In this document: positions 42,256 to 55,100 of the stretch, one piece after another
Position numbering within the stretch: the first letter of the stretch is position 1
Layout of the letters: every line of letters begins with the position of its first letter
DNA from: Aquila chrysaetos chrysaetos
Lineage: Eukaryota; Chordata; Aves; Accipitriformes; Accipitridae
Direction: 5' to 3'
DNA: 64,000 nt
NCBI RefSeq assembly: GCF_900496995.4
Contig: NC_044030.1
Span: forward strand, 77,912,017 to 77,976,016
Translations under genes and position numbers: made by a program
Notes under the pieces: model-generated
What the model was told of the DNA's origin: nothing
What the model saw: the letters and a program-made list of their open reading frames with translations, nothing else
Database searches by the model: none

Positions 42256-42291
42256 ATGGAGACGCGGCCTAGTCGCCGCTGCCGAGCGCCG
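42256..42291 (+). other. KIF24: KIF24 5' exon with upstream ORF start
   Basis: The last 36 bases of a likely first exon carry ATG GAG ACG... in a strong context (GCCATGG) and end at a consensus GTGAGT donor. When joined to the next exon (48536) the frame reads four more codons and stops at TGA 48545-48547, two bases before the KIF24 ATG. The uORF would be 15 codons. The transcription start is not defined by sequence. Confidence 0.6.
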
Positions 42292-45200
42292 GTGAGTGGC
42301 AGCGGGGGCCGCGGGCGGGGAGGGCGCGGCGGCTGGCGGGCGGGGGGGTGCCTGCCGTGAGGTGAAGGGGACGGCCGCGCCGAGGCAGCGGGGGAGCTGT
42401 CCCGGGGCCATCACCCTCCCCGGGTGGCGGGGCAGCGCCGCGGCTTCCCTCAGCCCCGTCCCGTCCCGCCGCGGATCCCGAGCCGGCCGCGGTGCCGTTT
42501 GCTAGGCCGCCCCCTCCTTCGGGCCCCGCCCGGCCCCGGTGTGTGCGGGGAAAAGAGGAAAAAAAACCGGGGTGGCACAGGGAAGGATGAGAGGGGAGCC
42601 CTCACATGGTGGGGCGCGGGGGCGAGGCGGCTGCTGCAGGAGGGTGCCGGCAGCCGGCTGGGTGCGAGGCCTCCGCCTCAGCCCTGCGCCCCTTCTTCCA
42701 GGGGTGAAGCTGTACAGTTCCTCAGTCTGGGACTAAATTCGGAGAGGGAAGCTATAAATCCCTACGGGTCTAAATTCAGTAACCACGTCCCCCCTCAGCC
42801 GTACAGTGTAATTCCAGATGCGTGGCGGTTTGTTTTGATACAATTATAAAATAAATTTTGAAAGCCATTTGGTAAATCTTACTGGCAGGAGAAGCTTGGG
42901 CACAATCTTCAAATAATCAGCATCCCAATATATCTTGTAGATTATTTTCTTAGCATGCGGTTGAATATTAGACACTTCCCGTTTCCACGCAGCTGTTGTT
43001 TTAAGCAGTTGTCGGGGATCAGCTGTAGGATGGAGTCTCTTCTGCTGAGGTCACCAGACTATACTTAGTATGAAGGGCTGATGATAAAAAATAGCAGTCT
43101 CTTACCAATTGAAAAATACTCTGTTGGAAAACAACCCCTCCAACATTTATTTGTTGTTTTTCAGTCTGTTTTAAAGAGCAATGAAATGCATTGCAGTTTT
43201 AGTAACCAACTCCCTGGTAGGTATGTCAGTAAGTAGCAAAGGAAGTAGGAGTGTTGCTGCAGGGAGAAGACCTGCATCATGGTCCAACTGTAAAATAGTT
43301 GTCATTTATTAAAAGTTTTCCCTCAACATTAAAAGTATTCCCTCCTCTCCCGTTACTTTTACTATACTGAAACTATATGTGGTTATCTATTGCTAGTATT
43401 CAACTTTGTTCCTCATGTCTTCAAAACAGGCTGCTACAACAGTTGTTCCAATGAGCAACAGAATATTTAATACCGTGTTGTGTACGTGCACAGGGAGTTG
43501 CATAGTGTAATCCTATGATCTTACAAAGGGATCTGCTGCAACGTCAAACACGCTTTCATAGATCCCTAACTACTGCATTAAACTAAAGTCATAAATTCAT
43601 GTTACAGTACAGGTTTTCTCTTATGGAGCTTGTGTTTATAAAAGTACTACCACACCCTGACCTCATTCTTCACAGGAATAACCTAGTTTCCAAGGAACGG
43701 GGTCAGAATGATTAAAGGCAAAGCATTTTGTGTGGTGCTCTGGAAAAGCAAATTAGCCATTCACTTCTGGAGGGCAAACTCAGGTTTGGCTTTGGATCAC
43801 AGTTAAAAAAGAGCTTAATGTTCAGATGAATAAGAAATAAAAATGGATGACTGGTGGCATGAGTTGGTAAGTCTCCCTCTTCTTAATCATATGATTGCCA
43901 GATTGGCTTCGTTCTGGTCTTCTGCTTCTATACTTTAAAAACCAGCAAAAGCTTTGGCACAGACAAAGCCCGTGCGGAAGACTTGTTTGGAGTAATGTGG
44001 TTACAAGTAATGAGTACAATACGCAGCTATAGTTGTGGTCAGGAGAGGCAACGTACCTACCTGCTACATGCATTTACAAATTTTGTAAGTTCTTAACTTT
44101 TGTTCTTATAAGGTACTTGTAAAGGAAAATTATTTACAGAATACAAAGTGATTGGCAGGAAAACAAGGTGCTGTTTAGGTTTTGTACACTGGTTAACATT
44201 TATTGTTTATCAGATACTCTTGAAGATTGTGCCTAATAGAATTATTTCATGATCAGACCAGAGTTTATGATTCAGAATGATTATCTTAGATTATTTGTGG
44301 GATTAAATGTATAGTTGCATTAGTTTGCATTTGTAGGAGTGCCACATAAGATTTCTTCACTTTGCCACGACTTAATTTCCCTAGTTTAAAATACAGATAT
44401 AGTGATACTTGCGTCATGTCTTGGTGGTGGCAATCAGAACTATCAGGGGAAGTTGGCTAAAATTGTCAGGTAGATGTGAGTGAGCTACAGTGGGATAACA
44501 GGGCATGGGAGTGTTATTCAAGTGAACGGTGCACTGAGATCTTTAATATATCAGAGGTTAATAAGGATCAAGATATAATGGCCTAAGGCTGCTTTATTCT
44601 TAATATAGTCTATGTAGGGATTTTATGTGATTTATTTTATGCATAATGACTGACACTGAGTATCTTTGAAGGCCAGCCTTTTCTCCACTTTGAAAAGTGC
44701 ATTGAGAATGAGAAGATCTGTGTAAGAGCTAACTAACAATTAAAAGCATTTTAAAATGGAGGATCAGCTCCTAGAGCATAATTTTGTGGTAAGTTAATTT
44801 TCTTCAGAATATGTAAAATTTAACCACTCATTACTACTGTTTACGCCTGACTTTTTGTTTTTCCCCAGCTTTATGACCTTTAAAACACCTCTATTACTGA
44901 AACAAAGGAGGAGTTCTCTGATGACAAGCTGTGATCTTATTTTGTGCTTTGAGTTGGTCCCCTTATATAAAATTCTAATGCTTTTTTACGATAAGTACTT
45001 ATCCATTACCAGCATGTGGCAGCCTTTTAAGATCTTTGTAAAACTTCTTTGCATAAAGAGTTGTAGAGAACTCAGGTTTGCCACATAAAGATGATAGGCT
45101 GACTAGTCCCTTGTTCAGACATCTCACATGTTCCAGTAGTAAGGTCTATCACCATTAACTGTTTCTCCCTCGATGCTAGCCTGTGTATTAGTAAAGATGC

Positions 45201-48200
45201 TCTGGACTTCGTTGACTTCACTGTTTCACTGACCAGCTTCAGCATCTTTTTGTCAGTGGCAAAGCAGGTCTCTTGTGTGAGAATAAAGTGAAAATTTCAA
45301 AGTGTAGCTGAGTCTGTCTGCCAGATAAAATGAGAAGGGCAACCACTGAACAGCGAAGAATTACAAGTGATGTTGTAATAGAGATTGAGTGAAAAGTTTT
45401 TGTTAGGCCTGAGACTATCTGACCTTATAACTGGATGCTCATGGAGAATTATGCCTCCATACTGACTCACTTCTGCTGCAAAATATGTTATATCCAGCTG
45501 TTCTAAGAATTCTGAAGCTTTTGTCTCAATCTTGTTTTCAGTGAAGCCACTCATAGCTTTGCAGGGAACAAGACCTGGGCTTTGATGTCACGTTACTACA
45601 CTGAAGAATGTTATATTTTTCTGCCCCAGGACACAGTGTTCTCTCAGGTGAACAAACAAAATTGGATCCTGACAATAACTGAGGTAGTGCTGGCTTTTAT
45701 TGTAAAAAACTAAAAGTCTTCTCTTTTTTTGCCAGAAGATGGCATTATCGTTAAAAATTTAGGCTTCTTGAAAACCTACCAATACTACTCTTATTTCTTT
45801 ACAAAGCTAATTAATGTTGAAGAATTACATATCTGTTTTAGAAACAGTGTCTTCTGACACAAAGAACTCTACAGTGTTGGACAAATAAAGTATTCTTTTA
45901 ATGAGGAGAAAGGTGCTCCTTTCTTTTAGAGCATCGCCAATTAAAAGGCCAGAAGGGTTTCACTGAAAACAGCTGTTTCCCCTGAATTCTCTCATGTATG
46001 AACCAGACCAAATCTTTTAGAAAATTGTCTACTCTTGAGTTTTGAAGTAATCAGAAATGCTGGAACCCATCACCATGACAATTGCTTATTTTTTTCCATG
46101 GTTAATTAATTTGTTACTCCTTTATTTGTCAATGTTCAGTTTTCCTAGGCTGTGAAATTGCTGTGCCATGGATGGAGAGACACTGGAGTTATCTCCTGAA
46201 ACCACTTATTTCCAGTAAGATTTAATATATCTGGGGAAGCAGAAGCAGTTATATTACTTCCTGGGCCAGCTCTCATTAAGAAGCCAATTAGTTGCTTTCA
46301 TATGGCACAGAGCCTTAGCCAATAAGCTGTACAGAGCTGCTTACATGTCTCAGTACTAAACTTCTCGTACGTTCTGCAGTACCAATATTACTTGAATTTT
46401 CTGTATTTTGAGAATCCTACTCCCTTGTTACCCCAGATAATGGAAACCTGTCTATACAATCATGTCTAGCTATTTAAATATATTTTGTTTAATTTTTAAT
46501 TAGAACCTCGACCTTAAAATTCTTAGTTCTCTCCCCTTGTCTGCTGCTTTTGTTTTGGGAAGTGTCTCCATTTTTTTTCTCTTTTGTCCTCTCTCTCCTG
46601 TGTCCAACACTATAGTTCAAACAGAGGTCAATACTGAATTAGTTCTTGCACTGGTCTTTGGCCACTCTGTATTTAACTTAAGCATATATAAAGATGTAGG
46701 TGTAATCTAGGATACAGAGTGAGAATAGACAAAAGAAATTTGCTGGATTGTTTTCATCTTTAACAGATTCTCAGTACTGAGACTGGTGTCTTGGCTTTGT
46801 GTTCTAGCTGCTTCTTTCATCAAACAAAAGAAGTTTTTCATGGCAGTGCATGCAGACAATTACGCAGGACCTGTACTGATACTATATTCTATACTTCAAG
46901 CTACCTTATGTAAGATAGGCATTTTTTCAAAAACATAACCCTTCTTTAAATGAAGTCTGAAGTTCCTGTGGAATTTTATCTGTTAGAGAAGTTAACAAAT
47001 TGTGAATGCTTTTGAAAACCCTTGCACGTGTGTCTTAGCCTCTCTGATCTTTGGGTTTGCTCTCCTCTTTGTCAATTTTGATTTCCCCCTCCTAGGATCT
47101 AACAATCCCAGCAGTGGCTTTGACTTTACCTCAAGATTCGGAATTACATATACATACATATTAAATAAGCCCACCTACATACCAGTGTTTTTGTCTTGAA
47201 GCTTGTTACTGCTGAATCTCATAATTCTGTTATGGCTAACTACTATGTACAGCTTAGACTCTAGCTTCTAAGTCATTTTAGATGTCCTCTACTGCACCTT
47301 TTGGCCTTTGTAATACCTTATAGAATCAGCACTTTAATACAATCTTTATTGTTTTATTGTTATTATTTGTTTTATTGTTATTATATTGTATATGTATACA
47401 ATATATATACATATATTGTGTTATATGTCAACATAATATGTTAATTAATGATATGGAATCAAATTGGGGGGTGATATTTGGTGACCTTATTTTCTTATGT
47501 AATGTTATTGTAGAGATGCTTGAAAATCCTGTCAAAGAACTTACCCTGAATTACAGGGGGAAAAACTTAGTCTTAAATAACTTGGAGTTGTTGAATGTTA
47601 TTGTAACCTCCAAAACTGAGTAAGAGCTGTATTTGCTAAGGTCTTAGACTGAACAAAGATATAAGAAGGCAGTGGGCAACAGACACTTGAAGTGCTATCA
47701 TTTTTCCATTTTATGGAACAAGTAAAAATATCTGCAGATATTAATCCATCTGGATACAGACAGCTGCACAATGCATTGCTAGGGAGACATGAGTGAAGGA
47801 GTTGGGGGTTTTTTGGCATACCTTTCAGTGATGCATGTTGCTTTTTCGGGTTTCCCAAGCATGCAAGTGTGGCGTTCCAGTAGCATATATAGATTTAGAG
47901 AAATTCTGTGTTTCACATTTCGCAGAATGTTTTGGTTATTCTGTCAAGGACACTTAAATGCTCACAAGATTCATGACATACAAGAGAAAGTTACACAACA
48001 AAACTACAACTTTGCTGTAGTTGATCTGTAAGGTGAATGGTCTTAGTTATTCAGCTTGAGGTGAGGACAAATGCAATTTCTTCTCCTTTGCTTAGTTAAC
48101 CAGGGATAGCTGAACCACATTAGACCACATGCCCTGATATTAAATTAAGTGTCTAAAATTAGGCATTTTACATTCTGTAGCTTGAGGACAGGGTTTCAGT

Positions 48201-48535
48201 AGCTGCCGCATTCATCAAGTAGACATCAGGCGTGTAGGAACTCTGCAGCAGTAAGTAACACTGCATTGTGCATTTCTTACACATAATTGTGTATTGTCTG
48301 TAATTTCAAAATATAGTTTCATACATAAAATATTTGTTTCATGTTTAGTTTATTGTTGTTATTGCTATATTCTGTAGTGTTTGGCAGTCTACTGTATTGT
48401 AAACTCGGAGTTAAACAAGCTTCTAGCCTAACTGCAGGTAATGGCATCAGGAAATGTGTAGTTTCTTCATTAGTAACTTTGTCAGATGTGATGTTTCATA
48501 TGATTCTAATATTTATTTTGTTTGGTTTCTTGTAG
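42292..48535 (+). other. KIF24 first intron
   Basis: This is an AT-rich 6.2-kb intron after the CpG island. I see no protein-like exon. It includes a low-complexity TTATTG/TATA stretch at about 47340-47425. Confidence 0.55.
47340..47425. repeat. AT-rich low-complexity repeat (TTATTG / TATACA)
   Basis: Repeated TTTATTGTTATT units lead into an alternating TATATACATATAT stretch. It is a simple-sequence region in KIF24 intron 1. Confidence 0.8.
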
Positions 48536-48549
48536 ACTTTAGCTTGAAG

Positions 48550-49163
48550 ATGGCTTCATGCCTTTATGAATGCCTTTGTGAGGCAGAACTTGAAAAATAC
48601 TATCCCCATTTTGCTGCCTTCGGTGTTGAGAAGATTGATGAGCTTGCCAAAGTTTCCACAAAAGATTATACCAAACTAGGGGTCCATGACATGAATGACC
48701 GCAAACGACTCTTTCAGCTCATTAGAATAATCAAAATTATGCAGGAGGAAGACATTGCAGACTTAAGCAAGCAAGATTTTCAACGAAGTGGCCTTTTCGT
48801 TCAGCCTCAGGTGACCAGATCAGGTCCCCGTAGACAGCTGCGTTTTGAGTCCTTCTTTGAAGAAAATGATGGAACAGTTAAAGACTCTGAATCTGAATCA
48901 TATGGTTCATCTGATTTCAGTGCTAATGAAGAGAAGAACAGTGTAGGGGAAATGTTGGGACACATTCAACCACATGATTCAGAGCTGATCAGATTAACTA
49001 GAAGAGACCTAAGTACTTCTGGAATATGCACAAAAAAGGACCTGAGCTGTCCAACAGTTTCTGATGATATTGCTCCTCTCCTGGGGGATTCTGAAGCTCC
49101 TATTGTACAAAGAATAACTCATATTTCAGGGTATAATTATGGACTACCACATTCCTGTGTCAG
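48550..49163 (+). CDS. KIF24: KIF24 coding exon 1, SAM-like domain and linker
   Basis: This exon covers residues 1-204 plus two bases. The exon itself starts at 48536 after TTTCTTGTAG, with 14 untranslated bases. It ends with [12 protein letters not shown] and donor GTAATA. The linker is rich in Ser, Glu and Asp. Confidence 0.95.
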
Positions 49164-52100
49164 GTAATAATCAGTCACCTTTATTTTGCTATATTTCAAG
49201 TTAGTCGTAATTATTTCTTTTTTCTTTGTGGAAGAGAATCTGTCTTCATCACCTCCAAATAAGCAATCCTACCACTACAGAGCAATGCAAAATCTCATAG
49301 AGAAGAGAGATATTAATAAGCACTTGCGACTATCCAAGTCTGGTAGAAGGAATCAGTTGAATTTCACCAGCTGCCACTCATCGACGTTGTCTAAGAATAG
49401 TCTTTATTGTCTTTCAGGATATAAGGCTTTGTTTTCTTGATGTTTTGGCCAATCTTTCTTTCTCTTTTTCTTTCTATGAGACTGTCTTGCAAAACATTAT
49501 TTTTCCAAAATATGGCATTGTCAAGTTTTTCCCAGTAAAAAGGATACACGCTGTGATGGCTATATTTCTCTATAAAGAAGTTTCTGAACTGGAGCTTTAA
49601 AAAGAAACAGAATGAATATTACAGGGTTGGGGTATAGACGTGGTGGTGAGAGGGATGCCTTGCAGCTCTTTCCCAAGCACATGATCTATAACTTTCATAC
49701 TTTTCCCGGTGTTTGGTAACAGAGGTGCTATGGTTATCTTGAACCACTGATAAATCTACCCTGGCAACACTTCTAAAGGACAAAATATTTTTTTTCCTGA
49801 TTCAGCAGCAGAGCACATACCCCTCTGCACACATACTACCAGCATCTAGCTAATTGCAATGCAGCCATGGCAGTTTTGTTTTAAAATGCAGTGAAGGCAG
49901 GTAGCTATATGAGGTTGGGGCTTGGTCTGGGAAGGCTGTGGGGAAAGATTTGGTATATGGGAGGATCCATGGAGTCGGGGTGTCAGTTACAACTCCCATT
50001 GAGCATGCATGTAGCCTGGAGGGATAGATGCTGTTGCCACAGTGGAAAAGATCTAAAGTGACATAGTAGTTAGAACACTTAAACCATGAAATGCAAGACA
50101 GAGGTTTGTAACTCCCCTTTGCTGGAAAAAAAAGATCCCCACATTCCAGAGAAGTGCACTAACCTCCTACATATATTGGCATCTTAGTGCATTCTCTGTC
50201 TTCTCTAGAAGCTGAGCCAAGGTGCAACTATAAAGGGCAGGATTCATAGTGCTGGCGAGTAAAAAATGATAAAGTATAACCTAATGGCTTAGCTAGGGGA
50301 GTTCAAGATTTTTAATCCTGTGATGGAGCCATGTATCTCCATTGTTCTCACTTTCTTTCTTGTTCTTCTCTTTTTCTAAGCATGTTCTTCTGTGCCTAGC
50401 ATTATGGTTCATTTGTGGGCTTTCTGCATCCTCTTCCAGACATGCCCAAGTTTCTCTTTCTCCTGTTTTGACCGCAGAGTATGTGTTGTGCATTCCAGGC
50501 TTGGGCCAGTTTGCTGACACTTGGGTTTGTGATTCCTGTTTTGCAAGTGCCTAACTCCTTCCCTAAATCCATCCATTCCCATGTCATCTTGTGATTTGAC
50601 CACTGTGAAGGCTAATCTAGTCTCATCTATGAGAAACATTGGAAATCACTGGCGTGATTTCAGATGGCAAAAAGATAAAGAGCTCTTTTAATATGTTTAA
50701 ATGTATTTTGCACTTGCCCACAGCAAATGGCTTGATTTTGGCAGTAGCAGACAGGGCACAGTGATTCTTCCGACTTATTGTCTGATCAGGTTTCTAATGA
50801 TCTGTGTCAAGATTTTTTGTTTTTCTAGTAATAAAAAAAATCCATTTTGTTATAAAATACAGTTTCTATTTAAGAAAGGTTAATAGAAAATCTAAACTTC
50901 AGGTTCAGCATTCAGAATTAAAATGCATTCTGTTCCCATACTCTGTATTGGAATGAATTTATGCCTTTTCTCTCATGAACAGAGCCTCCAAGTCTTCAGT
51001 TTTTTCCTTTCTCCAAATCTTGCAGTCAGTCCTTCTTCCTTCAAGCTCTTAGAGCACAACAGACTCTTTCTGTAGGTCACTAAATCCAGCCTCTGACATG
51101 AGAATTAAACTTCAGAGCCTCTGATCATCAGTTGGACAACATTTGGTGCCTAGTGATATCCATAAGCTCACACTAACTTATGAAGCATCTTATTTCAAGT
51201 ATCATTGCCTTTCTTTTCAGGGGAAAGAATTTTCCATCTAAATGCAGGGCCTGATCCTGGTCTGCATGGGAAAGCTGTACTAAAATTAAAGGGACTCCAG
51301 TTACAAGTAAAGATTACTTGTGTGTAGTCTTCAAAGACCGCATCTTGAGATTTATATCTGCATGTTATATGCTTCTGAGGGATCATGCAGCACAACAGCA
51401 ATGATACTACAAGCTTGTAGCTGTAATGAGATATTGAGTAACTTGTGGGTTTGATTTTAATTTATTAGATTACTAGAATATGTTAGTTTTCAGCTGCTAC
51501 ATTAAGAGATTTTGGAAGGACATTCGGACAGCATGGCAGAAACACTACTTTTGGGCAAGTTGGGGCTTGATTAAAATGATTTTTTTCTCACAAATTGACA
51601 TGCAAATCCAGGCTGAAAATCACTACTTATTTGGCTGAAGACAGCTTGAAAAAGGGAAAGGCGGGATGAATACCTTTTAGTTGAAGTCAAGCATAATCTG
51701 TATGCTGCATCACAAAATGCTTTACACAGTAGGTTAAGCAATGAAACACAAAATGACCTCATGTTTCTGAGGTGTCTAGAAGGGAACTAAAGTGGACTTG
51801 CCAAAATACAAGAGCACAACTTTGCCTGTGGTCTGAAACCCCATAATTTTTTATGAAAAAAAAAACCTCAAAACCAAAGGGGAGACAATGAAGAGATCAA
51901 TATTTCAATTTTCTTTGAGCTGACTAAGAACATGGTGATACTGTCTTGTTTCCCAGTTTGAGTCATTTACTTGTAACTTGTTTGACAGCCTATAAGAGGA
52001 AGAATGAAAGCCAGCATAAGAGGAAAAGCAACTAAATATTATACCTTCTCCTTTTCAAGATCTGTTCATACTTTCATCTGTACATTATTAAGTGACTAAT

Positions 52101-55100
52101 CATGACTGCAAATAATTTCAGCAAGATTAAATTTCATTGAGTTAACTTGCATATTATGCCAGCTTCAATCACATGTTTATGGACAACTGACAATATGCCA
52201 GTCCAGCAACAAGTTTAGGAATATAGCTGTATAAACACAACTATTTTTTTAACAGAAGTGCACAAAAGGCATCTGTCTATTTAGGAAAAAACAGCAGAAA
52301 GTTCACCATGTAACAATGAGTGTGTTTTGGGGTTTTTTTGATAAGCCATTAAAGACAGAAACATTTATCTGATAAAGCTAACAAATTTGTGCATATTCGA
52401 GATTCTGTAGTAACCTGATTTTAAAATGTAAACCTACATTATTGTTGTAGATCCAGTACTTCTGAGAAAGAGACTCCATGGACAGAGAGTGAAAAAATCA
52501 GAGTGTGTGTCCGAAAACGTCCTCTAGGCCTGAGAGAGGAGCGACGTGGGGAGGTTAATATCATCACAGTGAAAGACAAAGAAACCCTACTTCTTCATGA
52601 GAAGAAGGAGGCGGTTGATCTCACCCAATATATTTTACAGGTAACATGCTCCACTTGAATGTTGTGTTTATGGGCCAGTCACTTGCATGGACGGGATAAA
52701 GAAAATTGTGCTTGGAGTTTCCATGAGGGGAAACAGAAAAGGGCTGTCTGCATTTCTTGCACTGAAATAGTGGTGGGCTCTTCTATGAGCTCAGCATAAC
52801 TATATTTGAATTGCTTCTGACTTATGCCAGCCTGTGGTAGAAAACCTGAGCCCAGAATTTTAAGCCTCAAAAGCATGTCTCTTGCAGCTTTCTTTGCATG
52901 TGGCAAAATAAAACTACTGCATGCCTTGCTGCAGGAAAATTGCCTGCTGCAGGGTCTCCTGATAGCTTTCCAGGGTACTTCAGTGAGGAGTTCCCTTTTC
53001 ACTATTTCAGCACTGTAGGTCTGTTTCAATGAATCACCCACACCCTTTTCCCCTCCCTTCCTTTGTTCTTAAATGCTTTTGAAAATTAAGTTCCCTTTTG
53101 GTCTTTGTTTCTTAATCCCAAATACCTTGTGCTGTCATAGTTCAAATTCTCACTTTTGACTGACAGCACCAGGAACAGAACTGATTTCTAGAGAGCGGCA
53201 AGCCATTCTCACTCTACTGGGTGTTATTTTTACAGTCTGGGTCCTAGGAACAACTGTTTGGAGTATCCAGTAAAAATTCAGTTTGCAGCTCTGGGCCCGG
53301 TTCATGTACCATCGTTTACAGTGTGACACATGCAGCAACTCCACCCCACTCCCTCTATCTGACTACCTATATTTGGCATTTATGCCATGCTTAGTACCTT
53401 AGTATCTCAGTGCTGAAATAACCACTAATTAATTTTGTTATGTCAGTACAGACAAATGAAATCTTGCTATCAATCAATATAGTCCAAACAAAAGTATGCC
53501 ATGGTAAAGGCTGTGTCTATTCTATAAGACCCAGGAGAACTTCTCTGCTTCCAAGTCTGGCTACTCGCCCTGCCTCCATCTGTGGTTCCTATAGAAACGA
53601 CAGCAAGGGGTACAGAGCAAATGGGAGGTGGTGAGGCATATTCCAGCTCCACAGCTGGGGGACCCAAACTACAGGCCCATCACAGAGCACATCTGCCTGC
53701 TGAGCTGAGCGTAGCTGCTGAGACTCCCTGGTTTAATCTGCCTGTGTGCTAGTGTGGTTTTTTGAGCATCATTGAAGGGATTCTCAGTCCTAGACATCTA
53801 CCACTTAATTCACACTGCAGTGAATTTTTTAGAGTGCAATGTTAGATACCCGTCCATGGAGGCTCTTTTGAAAAATATGATGTTTGTGACTGTCCCAACA
53901 AACACTATTCATAACCTAGAAAGAGCCCATAATGAATTCTGTTGCAGTGTTTCCAGAGACCCTGCTGCTTTGGGTCAGATATGGAGTGTAGGACGTTTTG
54001 GGTTTTCTTGCCCCCTTTCTGAGATAATACAATCCATCTTATTTTAGGAATAGCTTCTGTTTTCTCTGACACAAAAAGTTTTTAAGTCTACAGAACAGAG
54101 ACAATCATAACTGAGGACTAATTTTGAGAGTCAAGAGGTGACTCTGACTTCTTTTTTACTGTTACAGTCTTACTGTACATCTGTAGGCTGATTCATTTCA
54201 AGAGTAAATTTTCTTTAATTAGTGTGGGGTTTTTTTCTTCTCAGAAGGCTGTGATATGTTCTGCTCCAGAATGATGGGAAATTAAGGCATCTTTTTTTTT
54301 CTTCTCCTACCCTCAGTATCTTGATTAGTCGTAATGATGTGTTCCTGCATATGTCGTGCTGCATGGTAAATGTGCCAGATCACTTTGTACCTGATCCAAA
54401 GCCATATGAAGTCACTGGAAAGACTTCTGTTAGTTAACTTTAGCTTTGAATGGGGGTGAAGGGAAAGTGAAACATATTCATTTTCATGTAAAGATCATAT
54501 TTATTTTTCAGCATGTTTTTTATTTTGATGAAGTCTTTGGGGAGTCATGTACCAATCAGGATGTCTATATGAAGACAGCTCATCCTCTCATTCAGCATAT
54601 TTTTAACGGGTAGGGCGTCAGTGCTTACATTTATTATTTTTTGCCTTGTTGTTTTCCAATTTCATATACTGCTTTAATTTTCTGTTACGCTTTTCATCTT
54701 CTGAAAAATACATTTATTTCACCTTTGCCACATACCTTCCCCCTTTTAGAATGTCTTTGATTACAATTTAGACAAAATAAATCAGGGAAAACTGTCTTCA
54801 CATTTGGTAAGAAATCTAAATCACAGAGGATGTTAAAATTGGACCTCAGGTGCAGCAAAGAGACACCACGGCCAGCCTAGAATGAAAAAATGTGCGCCAG
54901 GATTTCTGAAGTCTAATCTCCAATCTAACAAAGGTTTCTGTGTGGTATAGCACACTTATCTGTAGAGGAATATTAACTCTTTCATGAGACTGCTGTGAGA
55001 TATTTTTGCATATATTTGTGCAGTTCACAGGGCAATAGAAATTATTAATAACCTTGTGATTTATTTTTATTTTATTGTTTTATATTTGCTGAGAGGTTTA

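Larger units (their letters stand above)
41560..42560. promoter_or_regulatory. CpG-island bidirectional promoter of NUDT2 and KIF24
   Basis: This is a dense CpG stretch between the divergent genes. Visible elements are an ETS-type CTTCCGG (41999-42007 region), a GC box (about 42018-42025), a CCAAT box (42054-42058), an inverted CCAAT (ATTGG, 42143-42147), and a CHR-like TTTGAA followed at once by an E2F-like GCGGGAAA (42230-42243). No TATA box is evident. A run of 13 C lies at 41907-41919. Several open frames cross the island on both strands but are composition artefacts. Confidence 0.75.

Noticed and set aside
49186..49440. Open frame after KIF24 coding exon 1 with an acceptor-like TTTTTTCTTTGTGGAAG
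   Set aside because: No available AG gives a phase that reads through it from exon 1; exon 1 joins the 52451 exon in frame, with the motor sequence following as in the family.
54290..54316. Strong pyrimidine tract and CAG before KIF24 exon 3
   Set aside because: The following sequence reaches stops and lacks a fitting donor; the true acceptor at 54511 continues the motor frame.
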